Assembly: GCA_028717105.1 (NCBI GenBank)
Contig: JAQUOM010000076.1
Location: 1-7,409, forward strand
DNA length: 7,409 nucleotides
Direction: 5' to 3'
DNA from: Candidatus Omnitrophota bacterium
Lineage (GTDB): Bacteria; Omnitrophota; Gorgyraeia; Velamenicoccales; Velamenicoccaceae
Shown: one piece after another, positions 1-6,043 of the stretch
Numbering within the stretch: position 1 is the stretch's first letter
Layout of the letters: every line of letters starts with the position of its first letter
Position numbers and translations under genes: made by a program
The notes under the pieces: model-generated
The model's input: only the letters and a program-made list of their open reading frames with translations
What the model was told of the DNA's origin: nothing
Database searches by the model: none

Positions 1-1393
1 CCGGATTCGTCTCTTCGCGCACGAGAATAACATTCTTGCCTTCCTTCGCCCACCTGATGGCGTCTGCAGACGTAAAAACGATCATGCCGCACGCTGCGCC
101 GGGTCCTGCGGGGAGTCCTTTGGCAACCGGTTTATTCTTCTTTTCTTCGGCCGGATCAATGATCGGATGCAATAACTCGTCAAGCTGCTCGGGTGTCACG
201 CGATTCACGGCCATCTCTTTGGTAATCAGCTTCTCTTTGACCATGTCGGTAGCGATCTTGACAGCAGCCGGGCCGTTCCGCTTGCCGATACGGCACTGAA
301 GCATGAACAGCCGGCCTTTTTCAATCGTAAATTCGATATCCTGCATGTCGCGATAATGCTCTTCCAACCGCTTCTGGATATCAAAAAGCTCCTTGTAAAC
401 CTTCGGCATGAGCTCTTCGAGGGTCTTCAGGTTCTTATTATGTTCGCTTTGAGACACCTGGTTAATGGGCCCCGGGGTCCGGATCCCTGCCACAACGTCT
501 TCTCCCTGGGCATTGACCAGATATTCGCCGTAAAAATACGCATCGCCATTTCCGGGATTACGCGTGAAGGCCACGCCTGTCGCGGAGTCATCCCCCATGT
601 TGCCGAACACCATGGTCTGAACGGTAACAGCCGTGCCCCATTCATGCGGAATGTTTTCAATGTTCCGGTATGCCACCGCACGCTTGCCGTTCCACGACGC
701 AAAAACGGCGCCAATCCCGCCCCAGAGCTGGTCCATGGGCTCATCCGGGAAGTCTTTCCCCAGGACGTCCTTAATCTTCTTCTTGAATTCCGTGCACAGG
801 TATTTTAAATCGTCGACCTTCATATCCGTATCGGACTTATAATTCTTCTTTTTCTTGACGTCGTCCATGATCCGCTCGAGTTGACGGCGGATCCCCATAT
901 CATCTTTCGGCTCGACGCCGGCGGCCTTTTCCATGACGACATCGGAATACATCATGATCAGCCGCCGGTAAGCGTCGTAGACAAAACGGCCGTTTCCACC
1001 GGACTGCTTGATCAGGCCCGGGATCGTTTTTTCCGTCAGGCCGACATTCAGGACTGTCTCCATCATGCCCGGCATAGATTTGCGCGCGCCCGAACGCACG
1101 GAAACCAGGAGCGGATTCTCCGCGTCCCCGAACTTCTTCCCCATCAGCACTTCCACTTTCTTCAGCGCCTTTTCGACCTCCGCCTTCAGGACCGCAGGAT
1201 ATTTTCTCTTGTTCTCATAATAATACGTGCAGACCTCGGTCGTAATCGTAAAACCGGGGGGCACCGGCAGCCGAAGTTTCGGATGCCCGGCCATCTCTGC
1301 CAAATTAGCGCCTTTGCCACCCAGCAGATTTTTCATGCTTTCGTTACCGTCCGCCTTGCCGCCGCCAAAAGAATACACGTTCTTCTTACCCAT
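1..1393 (-). CDS. ppdK: Pyruvate, phosphate dikinase, N-terminal part (partial)
   Basis: This enzyme interconverts pyruvate, ATP and phosphate with PEP, AMP and pyrophosphate in the cytoplasm. The frame is open from ATG at 1393 to the window edge: 464 codons of a protein usually near 900 residues. Residues 1-110 hold the glycine-rich GGKGANLAEM segment (26-34), PVPPGF, and VSVRSGA, whose Arg100 should match the ATP-binding arginine of the family. Further on are WGGIGAVFASW, DIEF (Glu354) and FMLQCR (Gln366, Cys367, Arg368), the conserved ATP-grasp residues. The swivel domain begins at KGLPAGPG (about 425-432). The window stops at VILVREETNP, by comparison with the family about 20 residues before the phosphorylated histidine of GGMTSHAA, so the catalytic histidine and PEP/pyruvate barrel are not visible. 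The start is supported by AGGGAGGA eight bases upstream. It lies downstream of glyS on the same strand. Identification is very sure. Confidence 0.97.
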   Translation of the reverse strand, partial: MGKKNVYSFGGGKADGNESMKNLLGGKGANLAEMAGHPKLRLPVPPGFTITTEVCTYYYENKRKYPAVLKAEVEKALKKVEVLMGKKFGDAENPLLVSVRSGARKSMPGMMETVLNVGLTEKTIPGLIKQSGGNGRFVYDAYRRLIMMYSDVVMEKAAGVEPKDDMGIRRQLERIMDDVKKKKNYKSDTDMKVDDLKYLCTEFKKKIKDVLGKDFPDEPMDQLWGGIGAVFASWNGKRAVAYRNIENIPHEWGTAVTVQTMVFGNMGDDSATGVAFTRNPGNGDAYFYGEYLVNAQGEDVVAGIRTPGPINQVSQSEHNKNLKTLEELMPKVYKELFDIQKRLEEHYRDMQDIEFTIEKGRLFMLQCRIGKRNGPAAVKIATDMVKEKLITKEMAVNRVTPEQLDELLHPIIDPAEEKKNKPVAKGLPAGPGAACGMIVFTSADAIRWAKEGKNVILVREETNP

Positions 1394-1401
1394 TACACGG
1401 A

Positions 1402-1409
1402 TCCTCCCT
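1402..1409 (-). promoter_or_regulatory. Ribosome binding site of ppdK
   Basis: The minus strand reads AGGGAGGA here, with eight bases before the ATG at 1393. It is the strongest Shine-Dalgarno next to an ATG in the window and fixes the ppdK start. It lies directly against the edge of the repeat block at 1411-1546, so the repeat stops just short of the translation signal. Confidence 0.75.
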
Positions 1410-1410
1410 G

Positions 1411-1546
1411 TAAATCCCAATTTCCAAATCCCAAATTCCAAATAATTTCCAAATTCCAAAAATCAACATTAGAAACAGGACTTGTAGGTTATTGAGTCAT
1501 TGGTGCTTGGATATTGTTTGGGATTTGATGCTTGGTGCTTGGAATT
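1411..1546. repeat. AT-rich imperfect inverted repeat filling the glyS-ppdK gap
   Basis: The plus strand has a low-coordinate arm built of CCAAAT/CCAAATT units (1411-1457). A unique-looking core follows (about 1458-1499), then an arm built of TTGG units (1500-1546) with GGTGCTTGG twice. A perfect 11-bp inverted pair, CAAATCCCAAA at 1425-1435 and TTTGGGATTTG at 1517-1527, lies inside a longer imperfect palindrome. The block begins immediately after the glyS stop codon and ends immediately before the ppdK ribosome binding site. Similar CCAAGCACCAAGC / TTTGGGATTTGG blocks occur, from memory, as dispersed intergenic repeats in candidate-phylum genomes. Only one copy is in this window, so dispersal is inferred. 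It could be a non-autonomous element or a transcript stabiliser; no coding capacity is seen. Confidence 0.7.
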
Positions 1547-3079
1547 TTAATTTAACTTTTCTTTTAAATAATTTTTTAATTGTGCGATATCGATCCTCTC
1601 CTGCTGCATCGTGTCGCGGTCGCGCACCGTGACTTTTTTATCTTCCAGGGACTGAACGTCGACTGTGACACAATAAAGCGTGCCGACCTCATCCTGCCTT
1701 CGATACAGCTTGCCGATGGCTCCCGTATCATCGTAAGCCGCAACGATATCCTTCTTAAGGCTGCGGGCCAATTCTTTCGCTAATCCCACAATCTCGGGCC
1801 TGTTGCGCAGCAAAGGCAAAACAGCCGCTTTGATCGGGGCCAATTCCTTGGAAAGCCTCAAAACAACGCGCTTCTCGTCTCTCACGATCTCTTCATGGTA
1901 TGCGTCAACCAAGAAAGCCAGGACGCTCCTGTCTACGCCGCCGGAAGGTTCGATGATATAAGGATAAAAACGCTGTTTGCCGGCATCATCGTAATAAGTC
2001 ATCTCTTTGCCGCTGAAGGAAGCGTGCTGTTTCAAATCAAAATCTGTGCGGTTGGCGATGCCTTCCAGTTCCGACCACCCGAAAGGAAATTCGTATTCGA
2101 TATCTGAACAGGCCTTGGCGTAATGCGCCAACTCTTCTTTCCCGTGGGGCCGGATCCGCAGATGCTCTTTGTTCATCCCCAGGCCTATATACCACTGATA
2201 CCGCGCCTCTATCCATTCCTTGAGTTTGGCATCGGATTCTTCGGGCCTGACGAAATATTCGATCTCCATCTGCTCGAACTCTCTGGTCCTGAAAATAAAA
2301 TTCCCGGGAGTGATCTCATTGCGGAAAGATTTGCCGATTTGGGCCAAGCCGAAGGGCAGCTTGGGATGGCGGGAATCCAGGATATTCGTAAAATTAACAA
2401 ACATCCCCTGGGCGGTTTCGGGTCTAAAATAGACTTTTTGCGCCGTTTCTCTGACGGGCCCAAAATATGTCTCCAGCATAAGATTCGCAGGCATGGAATT
2501 TTCGGGCAAGGCATGACCACACGAAGGACAGGGAATTTGCGAGGCGGCTATAAGCCCGATAAATTTAGAATCGATGACCTGAAAAGACTTCAGTTCGTCG
2601 TCGTTAATATTTGAGAGTGTCTTTTGGGGCTCTTTCACAAGGGCCAAATTAGGAGCTATTTTTTTTCCTTCACTCTCCGCCCACTTTTGCAATATCTTCG
2701 TATTTATCCCTCCCCACACCTTTTTGAGAGAATTACACCAGGGGCTGTTCCATAGGATATCATCCCATATCTTATCGAATTTAAAAAAATTGGAGCAGGA
2801 AGGACATTTAACGAATGGGTCGGCAAAACTCTGGAGATGTCCGGAAGCCTCCCACGTTTTAGGATTCATCAGGATGGCGGCGTCCATCCCGTAGATATCA
2901 TCCCTCTGGTAAACATTGGATGCCCACCAGGCGCGCTTGAGATTATTTTTGAGCTCAACTCCGAAAGGGCCGTAATCCCAGGTATTGGCCAAACCGCCGT
3001 AGATCTCGGAGCTCTGAAAAATAAACCCCCTGCGCTTGCACAGGGAGACGATTTTATCCATAAGAGTTGTCTCTGACAT
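1547..3079 (-). CDS. glyS: Glycine--tRNA ligase, alpha2 (single-chain) type
   Basis: This class II synthetase charges tRNA-Gly with glycine in the cytoplasm. Its 510 residues match the usual length of the homodimeric form, not the bacterial alpha2beta2 GlyQ/GlyS pair. The N-terminus has RRGF (17-19 region), SSEIYGG and DYGPFGVELKNN. Two CxxC pairs (Cys92/Cys95 and Cys184/Cys187) should form the zinc site. RPETAQGMFVNF lies at 219-230, motif 2 at about 252-272 (FRNEITPGN ... REFEQMEIEYF), and motif 3 at about 377-391 with GGVDRSVLAFL. The anticodon-binding domain fills about 413-510 (LAPIKAAVLPLL to the end). The segment between the CxxC pairs is about 88 residues, longer than I expect, and AT-richer. 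The ATG at 3079 has no clear Shine-Dalgarno; Met7 is an alternative start. A promoter at 3119-3147 suggests its own transcription, with ppdK behind it. Confidence 0.97.
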   Translation of the reverse strand: MSETTLMDKIVSLCKRRGFIFQSSEIYGGLANTWDYGPFGVELKNNLKRAWWASNVYQRDDIYGMDAAILMNPKTWEASGHLQSFADPFVKCPSCSNFFKFDKIWDDILWNSPWCNSLKKVWGGINTKILQKWAESEGKKIAPNLALVKEPQKTLSNINDDELKSFQVIDSKFIGLIAASQIPCPSCGHALPENSMPANLMLETYFGPVRETAQKVYFRPETAQGMFVNFTNILDSRHPKLPFGLAQIGKSFRNEITPGNFIFRTREFEQMEIEYFVRPEESDAKLKEWIEARYQWYIGLGMNKEHLRIRPHGKEELAHYAKACSDIEYEFPFGWSELEGIANRTDFDLKQHASFSGKEMTYYDDAGKQRFYPYIIEPSGGVDRSVLAFLVDAYHEEIVRDEKRVVLRLSKELAPIKAAVLPLLRNRPEIVGLAKELARSLKKDIVAAYDDTGAIGKLYRRQDEVGTLYCVTVDVQSLEDKKVTVRDRDTMQQERIDIAQLKNYLKEKLN

Positions 3080-3118
3080 AAGATTATTTAATAAGAGTAT
3101 TCTCTATTGAAGGTTCTA

Positions 3119-3147
3119 TTTTTACTCTAAAAAGCCCCGCCTGTCAA
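3119..3147 (-). promoter_or_regulatory. Putative sigma70-type promoter of glyS
   Basis: On the minus strand a perfect TTGACA (3147-3142) is followed by a 17-bp spacer and TAAAAA (3124-3119), four of six matches to TATAAT. Transcription would start near 3112 and leave a leader of about 30-35 bases before the glyS ATG at 3079. It sits in the gap after panB, so glyS and probably ppdK can be transcribed apart from the upstream cluster. It is a consensus match only; AT-rich gaps give such matches by chance. Confidence 0.5.
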
Positions 3148-3210
3148 CCAAAAAGAGTCGCCCGGATGGCTTCTTGCGCGGAACAAACAAACCCTCCAAA
3201 ACAAAAAATT

Positions 3211-4047
3211 TTAGTTTTCTTCCCGCATGACTTTCCTGAACTCCTCTTCCTTGATCTTAAAACAGTGCTCTTCGGCCGGAAACCGCCCCTCCCTGACGTC
3301 GCTCTGAAATTCCTCAAAAGCCCTGACCATGTCCTGTGTCATACGGGCATACTGTCTGACAAAACGAGGCTTAAAACGCTCGAAAAGTCCCAGCATATCA
3401 TGTGTCACGAGCACCTGGCCGTCGCAGGAAAACCCGGCGCCGATGCCTATGGTCGGCACCTTCAGGGCCTGCGTGATGACTCGCGACACCTGGGCGGGGA
3501 CGCACTCCAAAAGCACGGCAAAACAACCTGTTTTTTCAAAATCACGCGCCTGCCCTATGAGCCTGTGCGCGGCCTGCGCATCTTTCCCCTGGACCTTGAA
3601 CCCGCCGAGCTTGTCGGCTGTCTGCGGAGTCAATCCAATATGCCCCATCACGGGAATTCCCGCATCGAGCACGCGCCCGGCGGCCTCAAGGGCCCCCTCG
3701 AACCACTCGAGCTTCACGGCATCGCAACCGGCCTCGTCAACAAAGCGCCGCGCATTCACGGCGGCCTGGCCGACATCTTTCTGATAAGCCTCAAAAGGCA
3801 TATCTCCGATGATAAAAGTTGCCGGGGCGCCGCGGCGCACGGCACGGGCGTGATAGATCATCTGATCCATCGTCACATCTTTGGTCGAATCAAGCCCCAA
3901 AACGACATTGGCAAGGGAATCGCCAACAAGGATCATGTCGATACCGGCTTTTTCCAGGCAGGCAGCCATGGGGTAATCATAAGCCGTCAACATGGTCAGC
4001 TTGCGCTTTCCTTTTGCCGCGGCCACATCTTTTATCGTGAGTTTCAT
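3211..4047 (-). CDS. panB: 3-methyl-2-oxobutanoate hydroxymethyltransferase (PanB)
   Basis: PanB transfers a hydroxymethyl group from 5,10-methylenetetrahydrofolate to 2-oxoisovalerate to give ketopantoate, the first committed step to pantothenate and CoA. The 278-residue product has the normal family length. LTAYDYPMA (19-27) and ILVGDSLANVVLG (39-51) carry Asp43; GDMPFEAY carries Asp82; VKLE gives Lys112 and Glu114; GHIGLTPQ lies at 135-142; LLECVP carries Glu181. The signature TIGIGAG..CDGQVLVTHDMLG spans 199-220. The two aspartates and Glu114 match the Mg/substrate ligands, and Glu181 the proposed base. I chose ATG 4047 because family homology begins at MKLTIKDV; GAGG lies 10 bases upstream. 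The frame stays open to a TTG at 4122, but those 25 residues do not look like PanB. panC and panD are not nearby. It lies 84 bp behind the hydrolase gene. Confidence 0.96.
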   Translation of the reverse strand: MKLTIKDVAAAKGKRKLTMLTAYDYPMAACLEKAGIDMILVGDSLANVVLGLDSTKDVTMDQMIYHARAVRRGAPATFIIGDMPFEAYQKDVGQAAVNARRFVDEAGCDAVKLEWFEGALEAAGRVLDAGIPVMGHIGLTPQTADKLGGFKVQGKDAQAAHRLIGQARDFEKTGCFAVLLECVPAQVSRVITQALKVPTIGIGAGFSCDGQVLVTHDMLGLFERFKPRFVRQYARMTQDMVRAFEEFQSDVREGRFPAEEHCFKIKEEEFRKVMREEN

Positions 4048-4131
4048 CGCTTTCAAGCCTCGGTTTCTCGTCGTGATACACCGCCAATAACAGATCGGGC
4101 CCGTGATAAACCGGAAAAACAACTCCGCTTT

Positions 4132-4950
4132 CTAACGGGATAAAAACGGTTTCAGGCCATCCTTCAACCGCTCCATATGGATCATAAAATGCTCGTTATG
4201 ACCGCCTGTCGTCGCCAGAAAGATTTTTTGCGTCCGGCAAGCTTCATAAAGCGACTGCGCCATCTCAAAAGGAACGATCTCATCATTGCGGCTATGAATG
4301 AAGGCGACAGGACACGCGACATGGCCGATCTTGGCCGACGTGTCGTATCGGGACGCAAGCAAAAAAGGCGGAATGAACGGATACACGGACTTCCCCATGC
4401 CCGGCACTGACGTAAACGCTCCTTCCAGGATCAGCGCACCGACAGGGGCCTTGCTTGCCAGATCCACGGCGACAGCCGCGCCCAAAGATTCACCATAAAC
4501 CACAAGGGCCCCCGGAGGAAAACGCCGCTTCGTTGTGAGATAATCATATCCGGCGCGGGCATCGGCGTAAAGACCCTTCTCCGACGGAAACCCGGTACTC
4601 CTGCCGTATCCGCGGTAATCCAAAATAAAGACACTGTAACCCAGATCGTGAAAAAACCGTATCTTTTCCAACCGATGGCTGATATTGCCGCCGTTCCCGT
4701 GCAAAAAGTAAATGACTTTCTCTGCCGTGCGGCCCGGGACATACCATGCGGACAACCGGGGCCCGTCAAAAGCTACCAGGGCGATCTCCTCATGGACTAA
4801 TCCGACCTCCGAGGGATTGACGGACACATCCCTATAGGGGATATACAAAGAACGGAATTCCAGGACGCGGACATAGAGAATGATGAAAACGACCGCGATG
4901 ATGAAAATAATCATAAACTGCCCCATCCTCCGCACGACGTCACGACCCAT
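4132..4950 (-). CDS. Membrane-anchored alpha/beta hydrolase (ABHD13/BEM46-like)
   Basis: This is a 272-residue serine hydrolase with one N-terminal membrane segment (about residues 11-29, FMIIFIIAVVFIILY region), so the catalytic domain is probably anchored at the inner membrane. The oxyanion-hole region is FLHGNGGN (about 82-89). LDYRGYGRS follows, as is typical of the BEM46/ABHD13 group. The nucleophile elbow is YGESLG with Ser155. The likely acid is Asp223 in SRNDEIVP, and the likely base is His251 in TTGGHNEHF, so the triad is complete. The substrate cannot be read from the sequence; an esterase or acyl hydrolase is likely. ATG 4950 shares one base with the TGA of the carboxypeptidase gene (TGATG), which suggests translational coupling. 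A TTG one codon earlier is possible. The neighbour is a periplasmic cell-wall enzyme, but a functional link is only inferred. Confidence 0.9.
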   Translation of the reverse strand: MGRDVVRRMGQFMIIFIIAVVFIILYVRVLEFRSLYIPYRDVSVNPSEVGLVHEEIALVAFDGPRLSAWYVPGRTAEKVIYFLHGNGGNISHRLEKIRFFHDLGYSVFILDYRGYGRSTGFPSEKGLYADARAGYDYLTTKRRFPPGALVVYGESLGAAVAVDLASKAPVGALILEGAFTSVPGMGKSVYPFIPPFLLASRYDTSAKIGHVACPVAFIHSRNDEIVPFEMAQSLYEACRTQKIFLATTGGHNEHFMIHMERLKDGLKPFLSR

Positions 4951-5777
4951 CAACGCCTGGCCTTCTTTTGTCGTACGCCCAGAAGCGCATAAATATCCGT
5001 CCAGGGCTTGCGGCTTTTCAAGATGACCACCGACACTCTTCGATCATCATAATAGGCGATCCCGGCATAACAATGGCCCGCCGAACGCGTGTAACCGGTC
5101 TTTCCCAGCACCTGCGGATCGTCCAGCCGCCAAAGAAGCTTGTTATGATTACGGCGCGTAATTTTTTTGCCATCGCTCCCCCGGATTGTTATGCTTTTTT
5201 TTGTCATGACCTTTTTGACAAAAGGATGGCTGAAAGCTGTGCGCGTCAAGATCGACATATCGTATGCTGAAGTCACCTGACGGGAATCGGGCAGGCCCGT
5301 CGCATTGGCAAAATACGAATCCTTCATGCCGATCTCCTTTGCCTTCCGGTTCATCAATACGGCAAATTCGCTTTCGGAACCGGCCACCGATTCAGCTAAA
5401 GCCACACCGGCGTCATTGGCTGATGTCGCCAAAAGGACCTCCAGAAGATCTGCGACGGAATAGCTTGCCCCGCGGGTCAGCCCGGCCCTTGTCGGTTCCA
5501 CATTCACGGCCCGGGAGGAAACAACCACACTGTCCTTAAGGTCTTGGCGGTCCAAAACGACCAATGCCGTCATCAGCTTGACCGTACTCGCCGGATACAA
5601 CTTCATGCGCTGGTTCCTGGCGAACAAGACCTTCCTGTTGGTGTAATCCACGGCGTAAACAGCCCGCGCCGTCACCGTATCCTTTTGCCCTGTCTGCGAT
5701 GCCGCCGAAACAGCGCCTATCCAAAGAACGGCAAGAAGCAAACCGGCTCCCAAACCATGCGTCAGGTGGCGTCTCAT
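4950..5777 (-). CDS. Serine-type D-alanyl-D-alanine carboxypeptidase, short S11 form
   Basis: This low-molecular-weight penicillin-binding protein removes the terminal D-alanine of peptidoglycan stem peptides, in the periplasm. The N-terminus has a signal peptide (positive MRRH, hydrophobic GAGLLLAVLWIGAV, probable cleavage near Ala25/Ala26). All three active-site motifs are present: Ser64-T-V-Lys67 in YPASTVKLMTAL, Ser119-A-Asn121 in ATSANDAG, and Lys226-Thr-Gly228 in LGKTGYT. At 275 residues it ends soon after the catalytic domain. The C-terminal beta domain and amphipathic anchor of DacA/PBP5-type enzymes (near 400 residues) are absent, so it is probably soluble. The ATG at 5777 overlaps the stop of the upstream two-CW gene (ATGA), and its own stop overlaps the hydrolase start. 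No good Shine-Dalgarno is seen, as expected for coupled translation. Confidence 0.95.
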   Translation of the reverse strand: MRRHLTHGLGAGLLLAVLWIGAVSAASQTGQKDTVTARAVYAVDYTNRKVLFARNQRMKLYPASTVKLMTALVVLDRQDLKDSVVVSSRAVNVEPTRAGLTRGASYSVADLLEVLLATSANDAGVALAESVAGSESEFAVLMNRKAKEIGMKDSYFANATGLPDSRQVTSAYDMSILTRTAFSHPFVKKVMTKKSITIRGSDGKKITRRNHNKLLWRLDDPQVLGKTGYTRSAGHCYAGIAYYDDRRVSVVILKSRKPWTDIYALLGVRQKKARR

Positions 5778-6013
5778 GGCCGCCGGGCATCCTTGAACGC
5801 TTTAAAAAACGGGCACGTCTTGCAAAAAACCTTTTTGACGCTCAAGGGATACGGCGTCTTCGGGTCCATCCGGCAACAGGCGATATCGATCAACCAGCAT
5901 CGCCATTCCTCGACTTCGGCCAAGAGGCATTTTTTGCGGGCGTCAGGATGACAATGAAAGAATTCCCAGCAACGCAACGCATGTTCCGTTCTTTGAATAT
6001 CCCGCTGTTTCAA
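5774..6013 (-). CDS. Small cysteine-rich protein with two-CW pattern
   Basis: The 79-residue product starts at TTG 6013, preceded by GGAGGA with six bases of spacing, the best start signal available. The frame stays open further upstream into apbE, but no homology-like sequence is seen there. The protein has eight cysteines (15, 21, 29, 39, 46, 47, 64, 67). They form Cys-Trp-Glu-Phe-Phe-His-Cys at 15-21, a second Cys-Trp at 39-40 followed by ACC at 45-47, and a final CKTCPFF at 64-70. This layout resembles the family described as two-CW domain proteins, which occur alone or attached to signalling proteins. The cysteine spacing suggests metal or iron-sulfur binding; the function is unknown. 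There is no signal peptide or membrane segment. Its stop overlaps the carboxypeptidase start as ATGA, strong evidence that it is a real gene. Confidence 0.8.
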   Translation of the reverse strand: MKQRDIQRTEHALRCWEFFHCHPDARKKCLLAEVEEWRCWLIDIACCRMDPKTPYPLSVKKVFCKTCPFFKAFKDARRP

Positions 6014-6042
6014 GCGATCTCCTCCGTCGGCCTGTCCATCAT
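6010..6042 (-). other. 10-codon micro-ORF bridging apbE and the two-CW gene
   Basis: The micro-ORF encodes MMDRPTEEIA. Its ATG shares a base with the apbE stop (TAATG), and its TGA overlaps the TTG start of the next gene (TTGA). It contains the GGAGGA that should serve that next gene. It may only carry ribosomes across the gap, or be a remnant of a duplicated apbE start. No function as a peptide is suggested. Confidence 0.35.
6020..6025 (-). promoter_or_regulatory. Ribosome binding site deciding the TTG start of the two-CW gene
   Basis: GGAGGA on the minus strand lies six bases before TTG 6013. No in-frame ATG is placed as well, so this site decides the start of the 79-residue protein. Confidence 0.65.
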
Positions 6043-6043
6043 T
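6031..6043. repeat. Direct repeat copy B at the apbE 3' end
   Basis: The plus strand here reads CCTGTCCATCATT, 13 bp identical to 7035-7047. The flanking CTCCGTCGG (6022-6030) matches CTCCGTTGG at 7017-7025 with one mismatch, if a 9-bp gap is allowed in between. On the minus strand both copies read ATGATGGACAGG and start a reading frame. Confidence 0.6.

Noticed and set aside
1411..1470. Promoter for ppdK inside the repeat block (TTGATT-like box)
   Set aside because: No -10 hexamer at an acceptable spacing; the repeated TTTGG units create hexamer look-alikes.
881..1495. Open frame of 204 codons on the plus strand opposite ppdK, running into the repeat
   Set aside because: It is the antisense of a strongly conserved PPDK region and ends in low-complexity repeat; no ribosome binding site or family motif.
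3148..3180. Possible terminator after panB (GCC..GGC followed by CTCTTTTT on the minus strand)
   Set aside because: Only about three base pairs can form next to the T-run, too weak to call an intrinsic terminator.
4096..4103. Palindrome CGGGCCCG in the gap between the hydrolase gene and panB
   Set aside because: An 8-bp palindrome in G+C-rich DNA is expected by chance, and no T-run or operator-like partner is nearby.
4048..4122. 25-residue N-terminal extension of PanB from TTG 4122
   Set aside because: The frame is open, but family homology starts at the ATG at 4047 and the extension looks like translated spacer. It would also need a rarer start codon.
3166..4143. Open frame of 325 codons on the plus strand opposite panB
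   Set aside because: It is antisense to a clear PanB with all catalytic residues. High G+C and codon bias open the opposite frame, and its translation shows no recognisable domain.
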